Below are positions 51,484 to 64,000 of a stretch of 64,000 bases of DNA, in pieces. The position numbers were made by a program, and so were the translations under genes. The notes below the pieces were generated by a model. That model had not been told where the DNA came from. It did no database searches and worked only from the letters and a program-made list of their open reading frames with translations. Source of the stretch: Progne subis subis (taxonomy: Eukaryota > Chordata > Aves > Passeriformes > Hirundinidae); the NCBI GenBank assembly GCA_022316685.1, contig JAKJHU010000082.1, positions 2,852,001 through 2,916,000 on the forward strand. Reading direction: 5' to 3'. How positions within the stretch are numbered: the first letter of the stretch is position 1; each line of letters begins with the position of its first letter.

Positions 51484-54400
51484 GACACCCAGGTGAAGGC
51501 AGTCAGAAAACCAGTCTAATTAATTCCCTGCTCCCATCTGATGGAGCCTCCTGCTTCATTACCCACCTTTGCCTCCTGTGTACAGCCTGCAGCACTCAGG
51601 GCCTGGATCTGCATCTGTCCCTGTGCTGAGGCCCCTGTGACCCAGCTCCACTCCAGGTGCCAGAATTCAGCCTCATACTGTTCTCACCTGCTTGCTACAT
51701 CCTGAGCAGCCCCCCTAACCTCCCCCCTTGCTCTGCTCTCTCTCTGCGGGTGACAAAGGGACTCCGGGCTGCTCGGGGGGACAGCTGGATGTTGCCTGCA
51801 GTGGTGCAAACCTGGAGGGGACACAGTGCAGGAGCTTAAAGGCCTGAGCAAGGGTCATGCTTGAACCAAGTAAAGCCCTTGGCCTGCTGAGCAGGGCCAG
51901 CTATCCAGGATAGAAACAGCTCCTTGCGGGGTCAGCCAGAGGCTGAGGGTGTGGCAGGAGGCATGTCCGAGGCTTGGGGACAGTGTGCCATGAGCTGCCA
52001 TGGCCAAGGAGAGCCATCCCGAAAAGGGAAAGCTGGGACAGGTATGCTGTAGCCATCAGGAATACCATCACAGCAACCCTGTTCTGCCCAAAACATTGGC
52101 TCCTGCTGGGCACTGAAAGTGGCACCTCCAATTTGTCCTTCCAGGCTGTGGGATAAGGGGGGCTGCCTGCTTGCTGTCCTGCACCCTGGCACCAAGGCAG
52201 TGTCCGAGGGGGTGACAGGGGCTGCAGTGCTGCCCTGTGGTGCACCTGGGAGACGACTGCTGGCCAAAGTGTGAGGATGGGCAGAGAAAGCCTCAGTTTA
52301 AAGACTGGCGTCACAAATAGCCAACCCTCAGGTCAGGATTGAAGAGAAGGAGAGAAATGCGCCTCTGATTAGGTCTGATTGGTTTGAAAGTTTCTCTCTG
52401 CACATGTTCTTCAAAATAAAGCATTTCTGAACAGGCCTTGTGTATTCTAGGGGTGAGGGAGGGAAGTGAGGAAGGAAACCAGGTGGAAGAGGAAATGCTT
52501 CAGCTGACAAAGACAGAGAGGGAGAGAATTGCACAGTAACGTGCCATCCATCCACTGGGCAAGATTCATTATTCACAGCTCAGTCATCTGGTTCTAAATT
52601 TTAAATGTCATCTAAAGTGCCTTTTGAACTCATCAGTTTTAGAAGATATTTACTAAGAAGGAAAACATTATGTTGTTACTCAGAGGCCCTGGGGCTGTGG
52701 GATGCCAGGCAGCATGTCGGGTGGCAGAACCAGGAGCCAGCTGAACTGGGAACCTCTCACCTGCCATTCCGAGGTGGAGCTTGCTGGCCCTTGAAGCTGC
52801 CCATGCCTCCATCCCAACAAGGTTCTCATCCTTTCTGAAGGTACCTGACACATTTCAGACAGTGAAGAAAGACCCTACACCTCGTTTGCTGCCTCTGCAC
52901 CATCACTGCCCGCAGGACACCTCACACACACCCTGCCAACAGGGCTACAGACTGATGAGCAGATTTTTACATGACCCCGCAGCACTCTCTTAAGCAATAA
53001 TAAAATCTCAGCCACAGAATGTGATTAGCAATCAGAAATCAGGCCTGAAAGAAGACACAGTACTGTTCCCTACCCCCAAATGGCGAGGTCTCCCCTGCTC
53101 CCCCTCCCAGAAGCCTGGCACAGCGCCCTTAGTGTGATCACTCCCACACTAATGTCCTTCTATCTATGCACACAGTCGTTTCTTCACTAGCAAACCCATG
53201 CACACCCTCAAGATATTAAAGCTGTGCATTGTGTGGTAATAGCTTTGTAATGGTGTTCGTCTATCACCCGTTTTAAATATCTTTGCTCTGCCCACTGACC
53301 CATCTCCAATGGCTCTACAAACAAATGCTGCTGAGAATTTCAGAGAGGCACATTTGGGAAGAAAGAGGAGTGCAGGGAAAGAACTGAAGTGAAGACTTCC
53401 TAGCCAGACCTGCACAGCCCATGACCCATGCTCAGGTGAAATTTGAGCTGACTCAGAGCCGAGATACAATGCCCAGCTCAGAGAATAGCATCAGTACTTT
53501 TGTGGGAATTGCATTATTCCCTTCCCACATCCACGAAGATTGTCAAATAGAAAAAAAATAGCAAGAAGCTTCAAAGAAATCTGGGCATAATTTACACCAT
53601 GTTGGAGAACTGGAATTCACACCCTAATGACTCCTTCTGCATTCTGTCTGGCTTTCCTGTCTCTACTGAACCCATTTAAAGCACACTGGCATAAAGAAAG
53701 ATCCCCACAGAGTTTGGACGACTCAAAAACCCCAAAGTATTCTGTAGTTGAGCTTAATTTCTTCCACTATCTACAGATAGAAAATTTTGGTTCTGCTTTG
53801 GCTCTGAGTCAGCATAAAAAATCCTTCCAATTTTATTTGAATCCCTTCACTCATGGAATAATAGAATTATAAGGATTATAAAACAGTAATCCTCAGCACT
53901 CCATGGGACCAAAGCAATATTCAAATATTAAGGAACACTCAGAGAAGATAGGTCAGGTATTATCCTCGTTTTCCAGAGGAAAGGTAGGAAGACATGACTA
54001 TAAAGCACAGGACTTCCTCCAGGGAGGATTTATGTTGGGAATCACATGCCCCAGGCCAGCTTGAGGAGTTCCTCCATCCTAAATGCTGTGGTTAGAGCCT
54101 CAGCCCTGTGCCTGGTCCCTGCTCACCTCCACAGCACTGCTCCTTAGAGCTCTTCCCTGCCAACTTCAGCATTCACCGGTGCTCCTGCCTTTTTAAATAA
54201 CAAGTGGAATATTAAATGCCAGCATCCCAAAGTCTGCAGTTCCTCTCCCAGCCACTGCCCCAGCACCAAGCTCCCCCAGCCCCTCGAAGCCCAGCTGAGC
54301 TCGGTGATGTGACACGGCTGCAGCTGCCAACGCCAACGGGCACAGGGGGAGAATCGCCCTCCCCTCTGCCCCCAGGTCACACAATGAACCACAGACATGC

Positions 54401-57400
54401 CCCAGGGCGGGAACTCAGTTGTCCTGCTGTCCCCACGTTCTTCCCACCAGACCAAACTCTTTGGCACTGGTTTAATGTTCCTGCAGTTTAGTGTTCCTGC
54501 TGCTGCCCAGGGGCCTCAGGTGATGCTGCTGCAGTAAACAAGTGATGATCAGGAGGAGGAGGGAGAAAACAGGAGCTGACCACGGTGCTGCACTGTGTTT
54601 ACTTAAATGGCACTCTTGAATAAACAAGTTCCAGGAAGCGGAAAGCACGGACTATCCAATTTTCCGCACTGAAGTGCACAAGATCACATGCATTAAGGAA
54701 GATAAAGAAATATAGCTGAAAGCCAAATACAGGTTACAGTTGCTGGAGATCATCTTCAGGAGATGAAATATTCCTTAAATGATGAAGACAATAATTCACA
54801 GGAATGAGACTCTCCAGTGAATTATGGGAGTCCTCTTCCAATAAGTTAGAAGAAATACGATTCTAAGATTTAAGCACACTCATCCATCATGGGTTGTGCT
54901 TAAATAGATTTATGGATATATACATATTTTACCATTTTTTATATTTCTATACGTGTGACATTTTAGTTCACCTGTAGGTGATACTGCGACATGAAATGCA
55001 CCAAAAACTGCCCTCCACCCCTCATGTATTATAGGCATGGAGAACATTTTTAAGTTCAAGGACCACTAGAGCTGACAAAAACATAAAACAAGCTACAGAA
55101 GAAGTCTGAAGTTATTGTGTTGCTTTGGGGATGAGAGAAAAGAAAGATACTGGCAGATTAACCGTGGAGCCCTATAAAAACAATCTGTGACCAAATCCAA
55201 GCAAAAGTCATTTGGAGAAGTTGATACAATGGACTCCCAATTGAGCAAGGTACCTAGAATCAAGTACCTAACTTTAAAAGCATCATTTACTTCAGCAGTG
55301 AGAATTCTTGTGCACAAAATTACAAGGTCTTACTAAAGCACATTATAGACTAATGCACTTCTTCTTACGCTGGATAAATCCCCGGCCTTTTAACAGTTTT
55401 CTCAGACATAAATACACATCAGGTGTCCAACTGTTCAGTTTTTTGACCAAAATTGAGGGCGCCTTTTCCGTTTTTTTCTAATATTTTCTCTGATTTGCTT
55501 TTTTATCTTACCCAGTAAGTATATGTAACATCTAGTTTGCAAGGACAAGGAAGCAAGGAAGCAAACCAAGCCTGGATTGGCAGCCTGGTTCCCAGTGCAC
55601 AGCCATGTACACGTGCACCTGCACAGGGAATAACCCACTGTGCACCAGTGGCCAGAGATGGTATTTCACAGATGAGTAAAAACTCATCCTGTGCAAGGGT
55701 GGCTCTGTGATTTGAGGCTAGGGAATTGGCTGGGGTGGAGAACCTGCCACATGGCTTTGTGCTCCGTTTGACACCGGAGCTGTACTCCTTGTTCAGGCCA
55801 TGGCTCTGGATTTCACTGCAGCCAGTCTAACTGGAGGCTCTGGATGAAAAAAGTGGGGCTGTTCTCCCTTCTCTCCTGCTTTGGCAACCTCCCTCGCCCC
55901 TGGTCGTGAACTGTGTGGTGCATGATCATCCCACTGAGCTCACTGAGCACCCACCAAAATGAAAATGGCATTTTCTCCCAGATCAGCAAGCTTGACCCCT
56001 GTGTGTGTGGTCACAGCACTGCTTTACAGGGCAGATGCAGAGCCTGGGCAGGGAGGCTCAGACCACTCTTCCCCCTCGCCTGCTGCAGCCTTCTTCACAT
56101 CTGGTTCAACCTAACCAATGCCAAATGCCCCAAAGTAGGGAGACCTTTGTCCAGAAGTCACACTTCTGACACACAAACATCAAACCTATCGGCCAGTTAC
56201 AGAGCACTGAGCACATTTTTTAATATCTGAGCGCTTCAGTTCATAACCTTCATAAAAGTCTTGGGATTTCCTTTCCAGTGCAAGTGGTTTACATATGGAC
56301 TCAGATATGTACTCAGCCAAGTGTGGGATTGTGAGCACAGGCTGATAGGCACTCTGACACACACACACAGCCCTTACAAAAGCTGGCACATCTTCCAGTG
56401 CAGGCCAGTACCTCCCTGCCTCCTCCATGCATGCCCCTTGTTACGGGGTTATCCCATAAGAGTTATCCCATGCAAACTGTCAGCTGCCCAAACTGCACTG
56501 CAGACAAATCAAACTCCACTTTTGCTTTCCACTGACAACCTTTACTGCTGGATGTATTCTCAGCTAGAGCTCACAATCACAAGAAGATTTATTTAGCTGT
56601 ATCTGTATTGATATTTATGGAGTTTGAGGCACATTCTAAACCAGACCAAATGTATTATTTTATTCTTTATTGAATAGTTACTGGTAATGCAAGTTGTCAG
56701 GAGAATGCATGGCAAAAAAAAAAAACCCCAAAAAAAGCTCTCTTAATGTTAAATCAATGATTCGTTTACTCTCTTCATGATTAATTGCAAAGTATTTGGA
56801 ACTCTAATGACTTTTGTAGATGCAATATCATTTAATCTAAAGGAAAAAAGACCCAATCTGCATAGCAATACTGATTTTTCTCCTATGTCAGTAAAACAAG
56901 GAACTATTTACTTCCACTTCTCCAGGTGCCAGGGAAAGCTGTCAGGATCAGTATGGAAGCCTGGATACCTCAGTATGGGAAATTCAAAGCTATTTTCATT
57001 TGGAAAGGTGGATCTGTGCTTTGCTGCTGTACAGGTTAACACATGACCAAAACAACGGGCTGATGAACACCAGTGTGCTGGACAGAGCTGGTCCCCACCT
57101 GAAGCATTCCCGATTCCAAGGGAGTCACAGATATTTAGCCAGTTAAAAAGCAGACCACAACACAGCATGTGCCCCCAACTGTTGGCAGACTGATGTTGAG
57201 TTTAGACACCTCTTAACACAGCTGCTATTGTTCTCCTGTGGATCCTCATTTCCAAGGGCTGGATCCACCCCAGGCAAAGCACCAGCACAGCCGGATGTGA
57301 ACTTCCAGTGCCAGGGAGCCCTTCCAGATGCAGAGAGGTTTCAGAAGAAAATGCCAGGCCATGGTTTAGCTTTCCCCAGGAGCACAGTGACCCCCGGCAC

Positions 57401-57910
57401 TGCTCACCCATCTCTCTCTCTGTACAGCACTGGTTTGTTTGCTCCCCTGTGTGATCCCTGTGAGGTCAGCAGGGCTGCTCTCCAGCAGCCAGCCTGTGGG
57501 GGAACACAGCATCCCCACTCCTGCCGAGAACCACGCACAGGGCATTGTTGAGGAACACGCCTGACCCCCACCTGGCATCAGAATGGCCACATAGGAAAGT
57601 TCCCTTTCCAGCCTCCTCACTGCTCCTGCTGAGCTGGTGAGAGCTGCAAAGGCCAGTGAGGGCAGCGTGCCCTGGGCCAGCACGGCTGCCGCGGGCAGTG
57701 TGGCAGTGCCAGGCCCTTGCAGACACGCTCTGTCCCTCCTGCTTGTCCCCAGCTGTCAGCAGGACTGGCAGCTCCTCACAGGCAAAGCCCTGGCCATGCT
57801 TCAAGGAGAAGACGGGGAAAGCAGGAAGTTTAAGGGATGCTTGAAGGACACTTAGACCAGCTCTTCATGCCAAATTTACCCTTAGCATGTTAATGAGATG
57901 CGAATCCATG
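51484..57910. other. Gene-free interval
   Basis: Mildly GC-rich patches near 51.7-52.3 kb and 54.2-54.5 kb carry overlapping short ORFs on both strands with no recognised family. Nothing else is supported. Confidence 0.5.
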
Positions 57911-58351
57911 ACAGAATCACAGAATCACAGAATATCTAGGTTGGAAGAGACCTCCAAAATCATCGAGTCCAACCCAGCCCTAACACCTCAACTAAACCAT
58001 GGCACTGAGTACCACGTCCAGTCTTTTTTTAAACACACCCAGGGATGGTGACTCCACCACCTCCCTGGGCAGACCATTCCAATAATTTATCACCCTTTCT
58101 ATAAAAAACTTTTTCCTAACATCCAATCTAAATTTCCCTTGGTGCAGCTTGAGACTGTGTCCTCTCATTCTGTTGGTTGTTGCCTGGAGAAAGAGAGCAA
58201 CCCCACCTGAGCACAGCCACCTTTCAGGGAGCTGTAGAGAGTGATAAGGTCACCTCTGAGTCTCCTTTTCTCCAGGCTGAACAACCCCAGCTCCCTCAGC
58301 TGTTCCTCACAGGGTTTGTGTTCCAAGCCCCTCACCAGCCTCGTTGTCCCC
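57911..58351 (-). mobile_element. CR1 LINE 3' end with intact octamer terminus
   Basis: The left edge has ACAGAATC repeated (ACAGAATCACAGAATCACAG), the CR1 terminal octamer in reverse. Then come GGTTGGAAGAGACCTCCAAA and ATCGAGTCCAACCC, the usual CR1 3' order. It is truncated at about 440 bp from the 3' end. A 180-codon ORF over it (58177-58719) is a chance ORF. Confidence 0.93.
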
Positions 58352-61300
58352 TCTGTCCACGTGCATTAATGTTCTCTCCTGCCCTTGTGCAGTCTGATCA
58401 CACCACCATGACTGCAGAGGGGCTTTGCTGGCAGAGGCCTTTGGAATGGATGGGCACACACGGGAAGCCCCCAGGATGCTGCTGGTTGTTAATGGTTCCA
58501 CCTCCTGGCAGATCCTCGGTGGTCACAGCTGGTCCCCATGGGCCAGGCTCCCATGGTGCTCACCAGCAGTGCATGTGGCCAGCAGCACCTCTGCAGGGAG
58601 TGCAGAGCTGGGGAGGTGCTTGGACACTGCTCTGCTCTGGCAGGTGGAAAGTTTCTGCCCATCCATCATTTATGTGGCAACACTGTGTCCGAAAGGAGAT
58701 CTTTGCTATTGTGACATAACATGGAAAAAAAATGCTGATAAAAACTAATACAGGACAAGAAAAGCTGCTTTCAGCAGCAAGGGACTTGACTGCCTCAGTC
58801 CAGTGCCAAGGCGTGGAGAGGACACAAAACCACCTGGCAAACTGGCAAAGCTTGAGACTGGGACAAGAGCTCCTGTCTTGGGTAACACTCCCCTCACATT
58901 AAGTATTTGGCTTCTCTCCTTGGATTTCTTCCTTCTGGGATTTCCCTCCTGTGTTTCCAAAATGTAAAGCTCTGTTGTGGTGCTGCCCAGGAGCCAAGCA
59001 GGGAGGAGGCAGCAGGCCCAGAGTGCAGGGAGGAAGCTGAGAGCTGACTGCAGAGGGGACAGGGAGAGGCTGAGTGCTCTCAGCTGCCCAGGGTGGGCAC
59101 AGCCCACACCTTTCCTCAGAACTGGTTGCTCAGAAGTTAGCCCCAGGTGAGAAACAGAGATCAGATCCATCTCTTGCACGCAGAACATCCTGCACACCCA
59201 TGCCTGTGCATACTGCATGCCATTTCAGGCAGGGCTTGCTGGGACCTTTCAGTGCCTGCCCAGCTCCAGGATGGATCCTGTCCAGCAAGCACACCTGGGG
59301 GAGGCTGGGGGAGAGCCTCCACTGAGGTGTCAGACGTTCTGCCCGGGATACCTGAGCGCAGAGGACCAGATTCCTTCTCAGCCTTGCAGCATCCTCAGGC
59401 TCTGGGCTCTCTGGGACACAGCTCAGAAGAGCTGCCTGCTGTGTTTAAACAGAATAGTCCCAACACATATTGCAGACTGCTTCAAAGAAGGCATGAAATG
59501 AGCAATGTTCTGTTTATAAATAGCTCTGTCCCATGTTTGCCCACTGCCAGCCCATGCTGGCAGGTGAGAGGAGCAGCGAGTGAGGACTTCATCTGCTGCT
59601 GGAGCCCGGAGCTGGGGGAGCAGAGCTTGGCACTGCACCCTCTGGCAATGCGGTGCCACTTGCAAAAAGCAACTGAAAAAATGCCAGACATCTGTGCCCT
59701 CGCTGTGTGAACTAAAATGGAAAAGAACCAAATACTTTTCTTCACACTGTGATTTATAAAAAGCCCCTGTGTGATCTAAACTGCCACACAAAATGACTGT
59801 CTCCTGTTGATTATTTTTAACCTAATTTAGCTGACACTAATTGTACTGGACCTCTATAATTGTGCACAGCACTTGGATAGAATTATCATCAGCTTCATGG
59901 GGCTAATGTTATGCCAATATCATATTTGACCCATGTTTCCAAGACAGTCAGGCATTTTCTGAGTATCAGAATATAGGCATTTACTTTTCTCGGGAGCCTA
60001 TTCTTTTCTTTCCTTTCACATTTCCTTCCACTTAAATATATCAGACACAACTGAAAGTGTTGCAGACTGTCCCTGCCCACTTGGCAGCTCTTCCCCAGAG
60101 CAGTGATCCCATCAGCTTTGCTCAGCTGTCCCCCACACTCAGGTTCTGCTCCATGCAGCCTTCACCGAGCTCACCCCATCCCTTCTCTAAACATGTAACA
60201 AGGGAACAGAGTTTTCTTATGCCGGGGGGGGTGTCAAAACACTGAAGTTTTGGTTTGAGAGGGGGCAGAATCTCTTACTCCTCGTAGCAGATTGACCACA
60301 AAGGGACCAGTAGCTTTTGGAATGTGGCACTGAGGTCTCACAAGGCAGGATAGTCAAAGGTAGCCCAAACATTTAGGGCTTAATGAAGCAGAGTTAAGCT
60401 CCATCTGGCAACCGACAGCAGGAGAGCAGAGACCAGTGAGTCCAAGTGGAAAAGCAGCATTAATGAATGGATGGATACACCGTGCTTTAACTGAAGGTTA
60501 CAGATGGTGGCCCCAGGTTGGACACCTCGTTAGGAGCCATGCATTACTCTAAAAGCATCAAACACACAGAAACAGTGCTGCCCCTCAACATTTCGGTACA
60601 TTTCTAATTAGCAGGAGATGAAAGAATTGCCTTAGCTGTCCCTGCTGTTTGCACAGATGTTTTAGAGCCTAGCACTCTGAAGTGCAATAATAAGCACTGA
60701 GTGCTTGCTCTCGCCAGCAGACACGTGTAACCCGCACCACCTCTCCCAGCAGATTCTCCCTCCTCTCCAGGTCCACTTCAAAGAGAATCTATCTTCTCCT
60801 TCCCCATCAGCCCAGAATTTTCAATTACAAGCTGGACTGCGAGGTAGCTTGAGGCCCTTAACTCCATTTCTTAAACTATGAAGTTAGCAAAATGGGGAGA
60901 GGGTGAGGAAACAGAGGAGAGGTAAAATTCTCTATTTCAGTGATTCCTTCAACCCTGTGTGCGGGATACTTTCCACTACGGTGTTTTAAATACATCTAAC
61001 TATCTGCTGCAGTCACCACTGAAGTACCACTTACAGGCAAAGCAGTGAGGGAAAAGGGAAACCAGTGACTGCTGCTCAGAGTGAGATGGGGGAGATTTAT
61101 TTGGGCAGTTTGACCACTCATCAGTGCATGGCCTGCCACAGGAGAGCTCTTTTCTTTAATATAACTCTGCACCACCAGTGTATTTCTCTAGGATTCTTAC
61201 AAATAGAACCAGTTATATGAAGAGAAGAGAAAAGAGAAGAGAAGAGAAGAGAAGAGAAGAGAAGAGAAGAGAAGAGAAGAGAAGAGAAGAGAAGAGAAGA

Positions 61301-63261
61301 GAAGAGAAGAGAAGAGAAAAAAGAAAAGAAAAGAAAAGAAAAGAAAAGAAAAGAAAAGAAAAGAAAAGAAAAGAAAAGAAAAGAAAAGAAAAGAAAAGAA
61401 AAGAAAAGAAAAGAAAAGAAAAGAAAAGAAAAGAAAAAGCTTTCTAATTGACTCAACCTTAAAAATGTGGAGAAGTGAAGTTTGTGCTGTGCCAGGAATT
61501 GGTGTGGGGGACTCGAGCAAGGGGTTTGCTGCCTGTGAGCATCCCTATGCAAGGGAGGTCTCCAGTACTGTTGGAATTCAAAGCCATCACCAGGTCACAC
61601 ACCAGCAGTGGCAGAATATCCAGAAGGGCAGAGCCAGGAACAGAGAAGAATCCCCTCCTCCACATATACTATTAATTACTGATTAATTACTTCATTAGAA
61701 ACTACTTTTTAGGATAGCATGTTATGCCTCACAAAACCCCCAACCCTCATTTTTAATCCAAGTCTTTTCCACCAGAGTAGGAGATTGCCTTGCCCAGGGC
61801 TGCAAAGGTGCAGGGTGAGGCCTTTGGTGATCTGGGGTGGGGGCATTCATACCCTGGGCTTCCACAAATAGCTCACTAATGCACAGTTCATTGCTTGCTA
61901 CATGTGCTGAACCCGAGATTCTGGGTTAGAGAACAGTACTTAGGCAAAAACTGTTACTAGCCTTCAGAAGTCTGAAGTCAACAACACCTCCATCCACACA
62001 CCCATCCATCTGACCACTTCTGGACTACCTTAGCACAGGCTGGTAGGAGCTGTGTGTCTCCTCTTCAGGGGATTATGGTCATAAAGGATCGCTGCAGAAA
62101 AAATATGGACCACAGCACGTCACATCATAAAATGCATGTTCTCACAAATGCTGCATGAAACCTTGTCAGCCCCTCTGCAATCCTGTATCAGAGGGGAAGT
62201 AAGGAAAGCCCTAACAACGAGAGCCCGTCCAGTTGTGTTTCCTGGAAATAAAAATGGCACTAATTTTAAAATCATAATTTCTTTTAATTTGATAATAAAG
62301 GATAGATTATGATATCATATCCATCCTCTGCGAAGTCGTGAAGAACCATTTCACCGGCCGTGGAAACCAGACTATGAATGTAGAAGTATTTAATGAAAAT
62401 GTGACAATCCTTTTGTGAGGACAACCTCAGCTGATGCTCCTGCATTCTGGCTGGTGGAAGCAATACTTGCATTTGACTGCAAGAATGATATAAAGGAATT
62501 TTAAAGAGAGCAAATAAATTAAGTGATATTTATGGTAGTATTTACTCAAGACCTGAGGATGACTTACTCAGAATGTATTCACATAAATTTTTTGAGAAGG
62601 TAGCAAAGATTAATTGAAATATTAAATCAATTTTATGACTATAAGGGAGAATGCAGTTCATCCCCATTTGTCACTGTATTCAATAAAGCACTACAGCTTG
62701 CGACTTTGATTTACAAACAGTGGAGCAAAGAACCTGAACACTAGAATACGGCTGGGTGTCTCTAAATTAAAGGATCTGTGTTAAAAAAGAAGTAATTCTT
62801 ATCTACTGCTCTTAGACTGGCACTATATGATATATGTAGAAGATGTAAATAATAAAAAGGACGTACATAATGAGATTTTCAGGAACTTTCAGCCACGGCC
62901 TGACTCTGTTCCCATTGTACTTCCAACACAAGCAGAGCTAAGTCACGCTCACCGCGGTTCTGAAGCTCACATTTTCTTTTCCTGCAGCTCTCATTTTTAG
63001 CCCTGCTGCCCTCTGGAATCGCCTGCAAGGCTGCGCTGGCTGCAGGAGCGTGCCCTCACAGCGTTCGGTTCCATCCTTTTCCGTGAGGTGAGCGCTCATC
63101 TCCGGGATACGGAGACAAGGCTCAGGCTGAGCTCCACCTTCCCACGGACGACACAACGGTTTGAAGAGTGCGCTGCGGGCACACTGTGTGTTATTGCACC
63201 GTGCTCTGTACGTGTTGGTGGTGTCTTGGTGCCACCCTGCACACAGCAGGGTCTGGACATT
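58352..63261. other. Gene-free interval before the terminal LTR
   Basis: Apart from the purine array at 61.2 kb I recognise nothing. ORFs of up to 187 codons (59147-59710) look like chance ORFs in GC-moderate sequence, since several frames are open on both strands. Confidence 0.5.
61219..61439. repeat. Compound pentanucleotide array (GAGAA)n-(GAAAA)n
   Basis: The + strand is only purines for 221 bases. GAGAA units run to about 61317 and then switch cleanly to GAAAA units until 61437. Lys/Arg/Glu-rich and Phe/Ser-rich ORFs over it on the two strands are repeat artefacts. Confidence 0.97.
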
Positions 63262-63937
63262 TGTTGAGGGTTAAGTTCTCCTGTAGAATTTTTCCCCCCC
63301 TTGAGTTGCTAGATTTTTAAGTAGGGGTAGTTAAGCGGTGCTTAACCTGACAAAAGAAGTTGATCACTTGGTTTTGGGGGAGGGAGGAGGCTCCCAGGAG
63401 AACTAAGGTGTGGCCTCACTTCTCTCGGTTTTCCCGGGGAGGACGGTCGGGCTACGGAGTAGCTGCCTGGAGTCCACAGCTAACGGAGGAGTCTGGTCCT
63501 GGGAATTCTATCATCTGTTGGAGTGCCCAGGAATTCGGAGTTTCTTCGTTACCCTGCTGGATTTTGGGTCAGCCTGGGGTCCAGCCGCTGCGAGTTCTTC
63601 GGCACTGCCCACTTTGCCTGCCGGGGCACCCCCCTGCCTGCTGAGGACAATCCATCGCTTCCAGCTTGCAGCCATCAGCGACGGACTTTGCCACCGTTTG
63701 CCCTCGGGGTTCTTGGTTCTGTTTTACTGTTATTATAAGTGCTGTTGTTGTTTGTCTGTGCTGTTATATTTACTAGTAAAGGACTGTTATTCCTTTTCCC
63801 CATAGCTCTGACCGAAAAGTTTCTCTTTTAATCTTCCAAATTATAATAACACGGAGGGAAGGATTTAAATTCCTCATTTTCCTGGAGAGGCTTGCCTCTC
63901 CTTAGCAGACACCTGTCTTTTTCAAACCGAGACAACA
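63262..63937 (+). mobile_element. Solo LTR of a third family, probably ERVL/ERVK type
   Basis: It runs from TGTTGAGGGTTAAG to CCGAGACAACA, about 676 bp, with inverted ends TGTTG/CAACA. Internal blocks ACTAGTAAAGGACTGTTATT and CCTTAGCAGACACCTGTC are familiar from avian LTRs. ACATTT occurs at both edges (63257-63262 and 63935-63940), overlapping the termini by a base or more. No internal region is attached within the window. Confidence 0.75.
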
Positions 63938-64000
63938 TTTCTTCACAAGGTTGTTGAAACCATTTCAGAAGCTTCTATTAACCTTCAGCGACTTTGGGGC

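Noticed and set aside
58177..58748. 180-codon ORF on the + strand
   Set aside because: It starts inside a minus-strand CR1 3'UTR and matches nothing recognisable.
59147..59710. 187-codon ORF
   Set aside because: Several overlapping frames on both strands are open, there is no domain or splice context, and composition is that of GC-moderate non-coding DNA.
61121..61552. Phe/Ser-rich and Lys/Arg/Glu-rich ORFs
   Set aside because: Artefacts of the pentanucleotide purine array.

Overview
The window looks like bird nuclear DNA. It holds CR1 LINE 3' ends with the avian-type octamer terminus, several solo LTRs of endogenous retroviruses, a compact intron-containing vertebrate gene, and two CpG islands in otherwise AT-leaning sequence. 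No bacterial, phage or organellar feature is visible. The species cannot be fixed from the sequence; a songbird or another neoavian is plausible from the LTR types, but that is inference.

One gene is securely identified: PLEKHB2 (evectin-2) on the + strand. Its CpG-island promoter lies at about 19.42-20.90 kb and carries a perfect palindromic CRE, a 52-bp x 7 minisatellite, a 37-bp x 4 minisatellite and a probable non-coding first exon ending near 20256. Seven coding exons (23716-23752, 24358-24510, 25217-25319, 26238-26277, 28455-28544, 29690-29804, 31881-32017) join in frame at GT/AG boundaries. They give a 224-residue protein with an N-terminal PH domain, a PPPY motif, a tyrosine-rich linker and a C-terminal membrane anchor. 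A 3'UTR follows, with poly(A) signals near 34.1, 34.3 and 35.9 kb.

Region by region: 1-15.7 kb is gene-free as far as I can see. At 15.7-16.5 kb a CR1 fragment abuts a solo LTR. At 17.4-18.1 kb there is an AT-rich block that could be a conserved non-coding element. 19.4-36 kb is PLEKHB2. At 37.6-39.1 kb a CR1 3' end runs into a second CpG island containing a 21-bp x 11 minisatellite and a possible orphan first exon. 39.1-64 kb is intergenic, with two more LTRs of the first family (41.5 and 51.0 kb), two LTRs of other families (44.5 and 63.3 kb), two CR1 fragments (43.3 and 57.9 kb) and simple repeats, including a 221-bp uninterrupted purine tract at 61.2 kb.

I found no convincing undescribed multi-gene system. 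The observations most worth checking are regulatory or structural: the promoter minisatellites and CRE, CRE-like and AP-1 palindromes or duplications in PLEKHB2 introns, a frame-neutral exon carrying the PPxY motif, an LTR family with a conserved POU octamer, and the CR1/minisatellite/CpG-island junction. Most short ORFs in the window are chance ORFs or lie in repeats and were left out.
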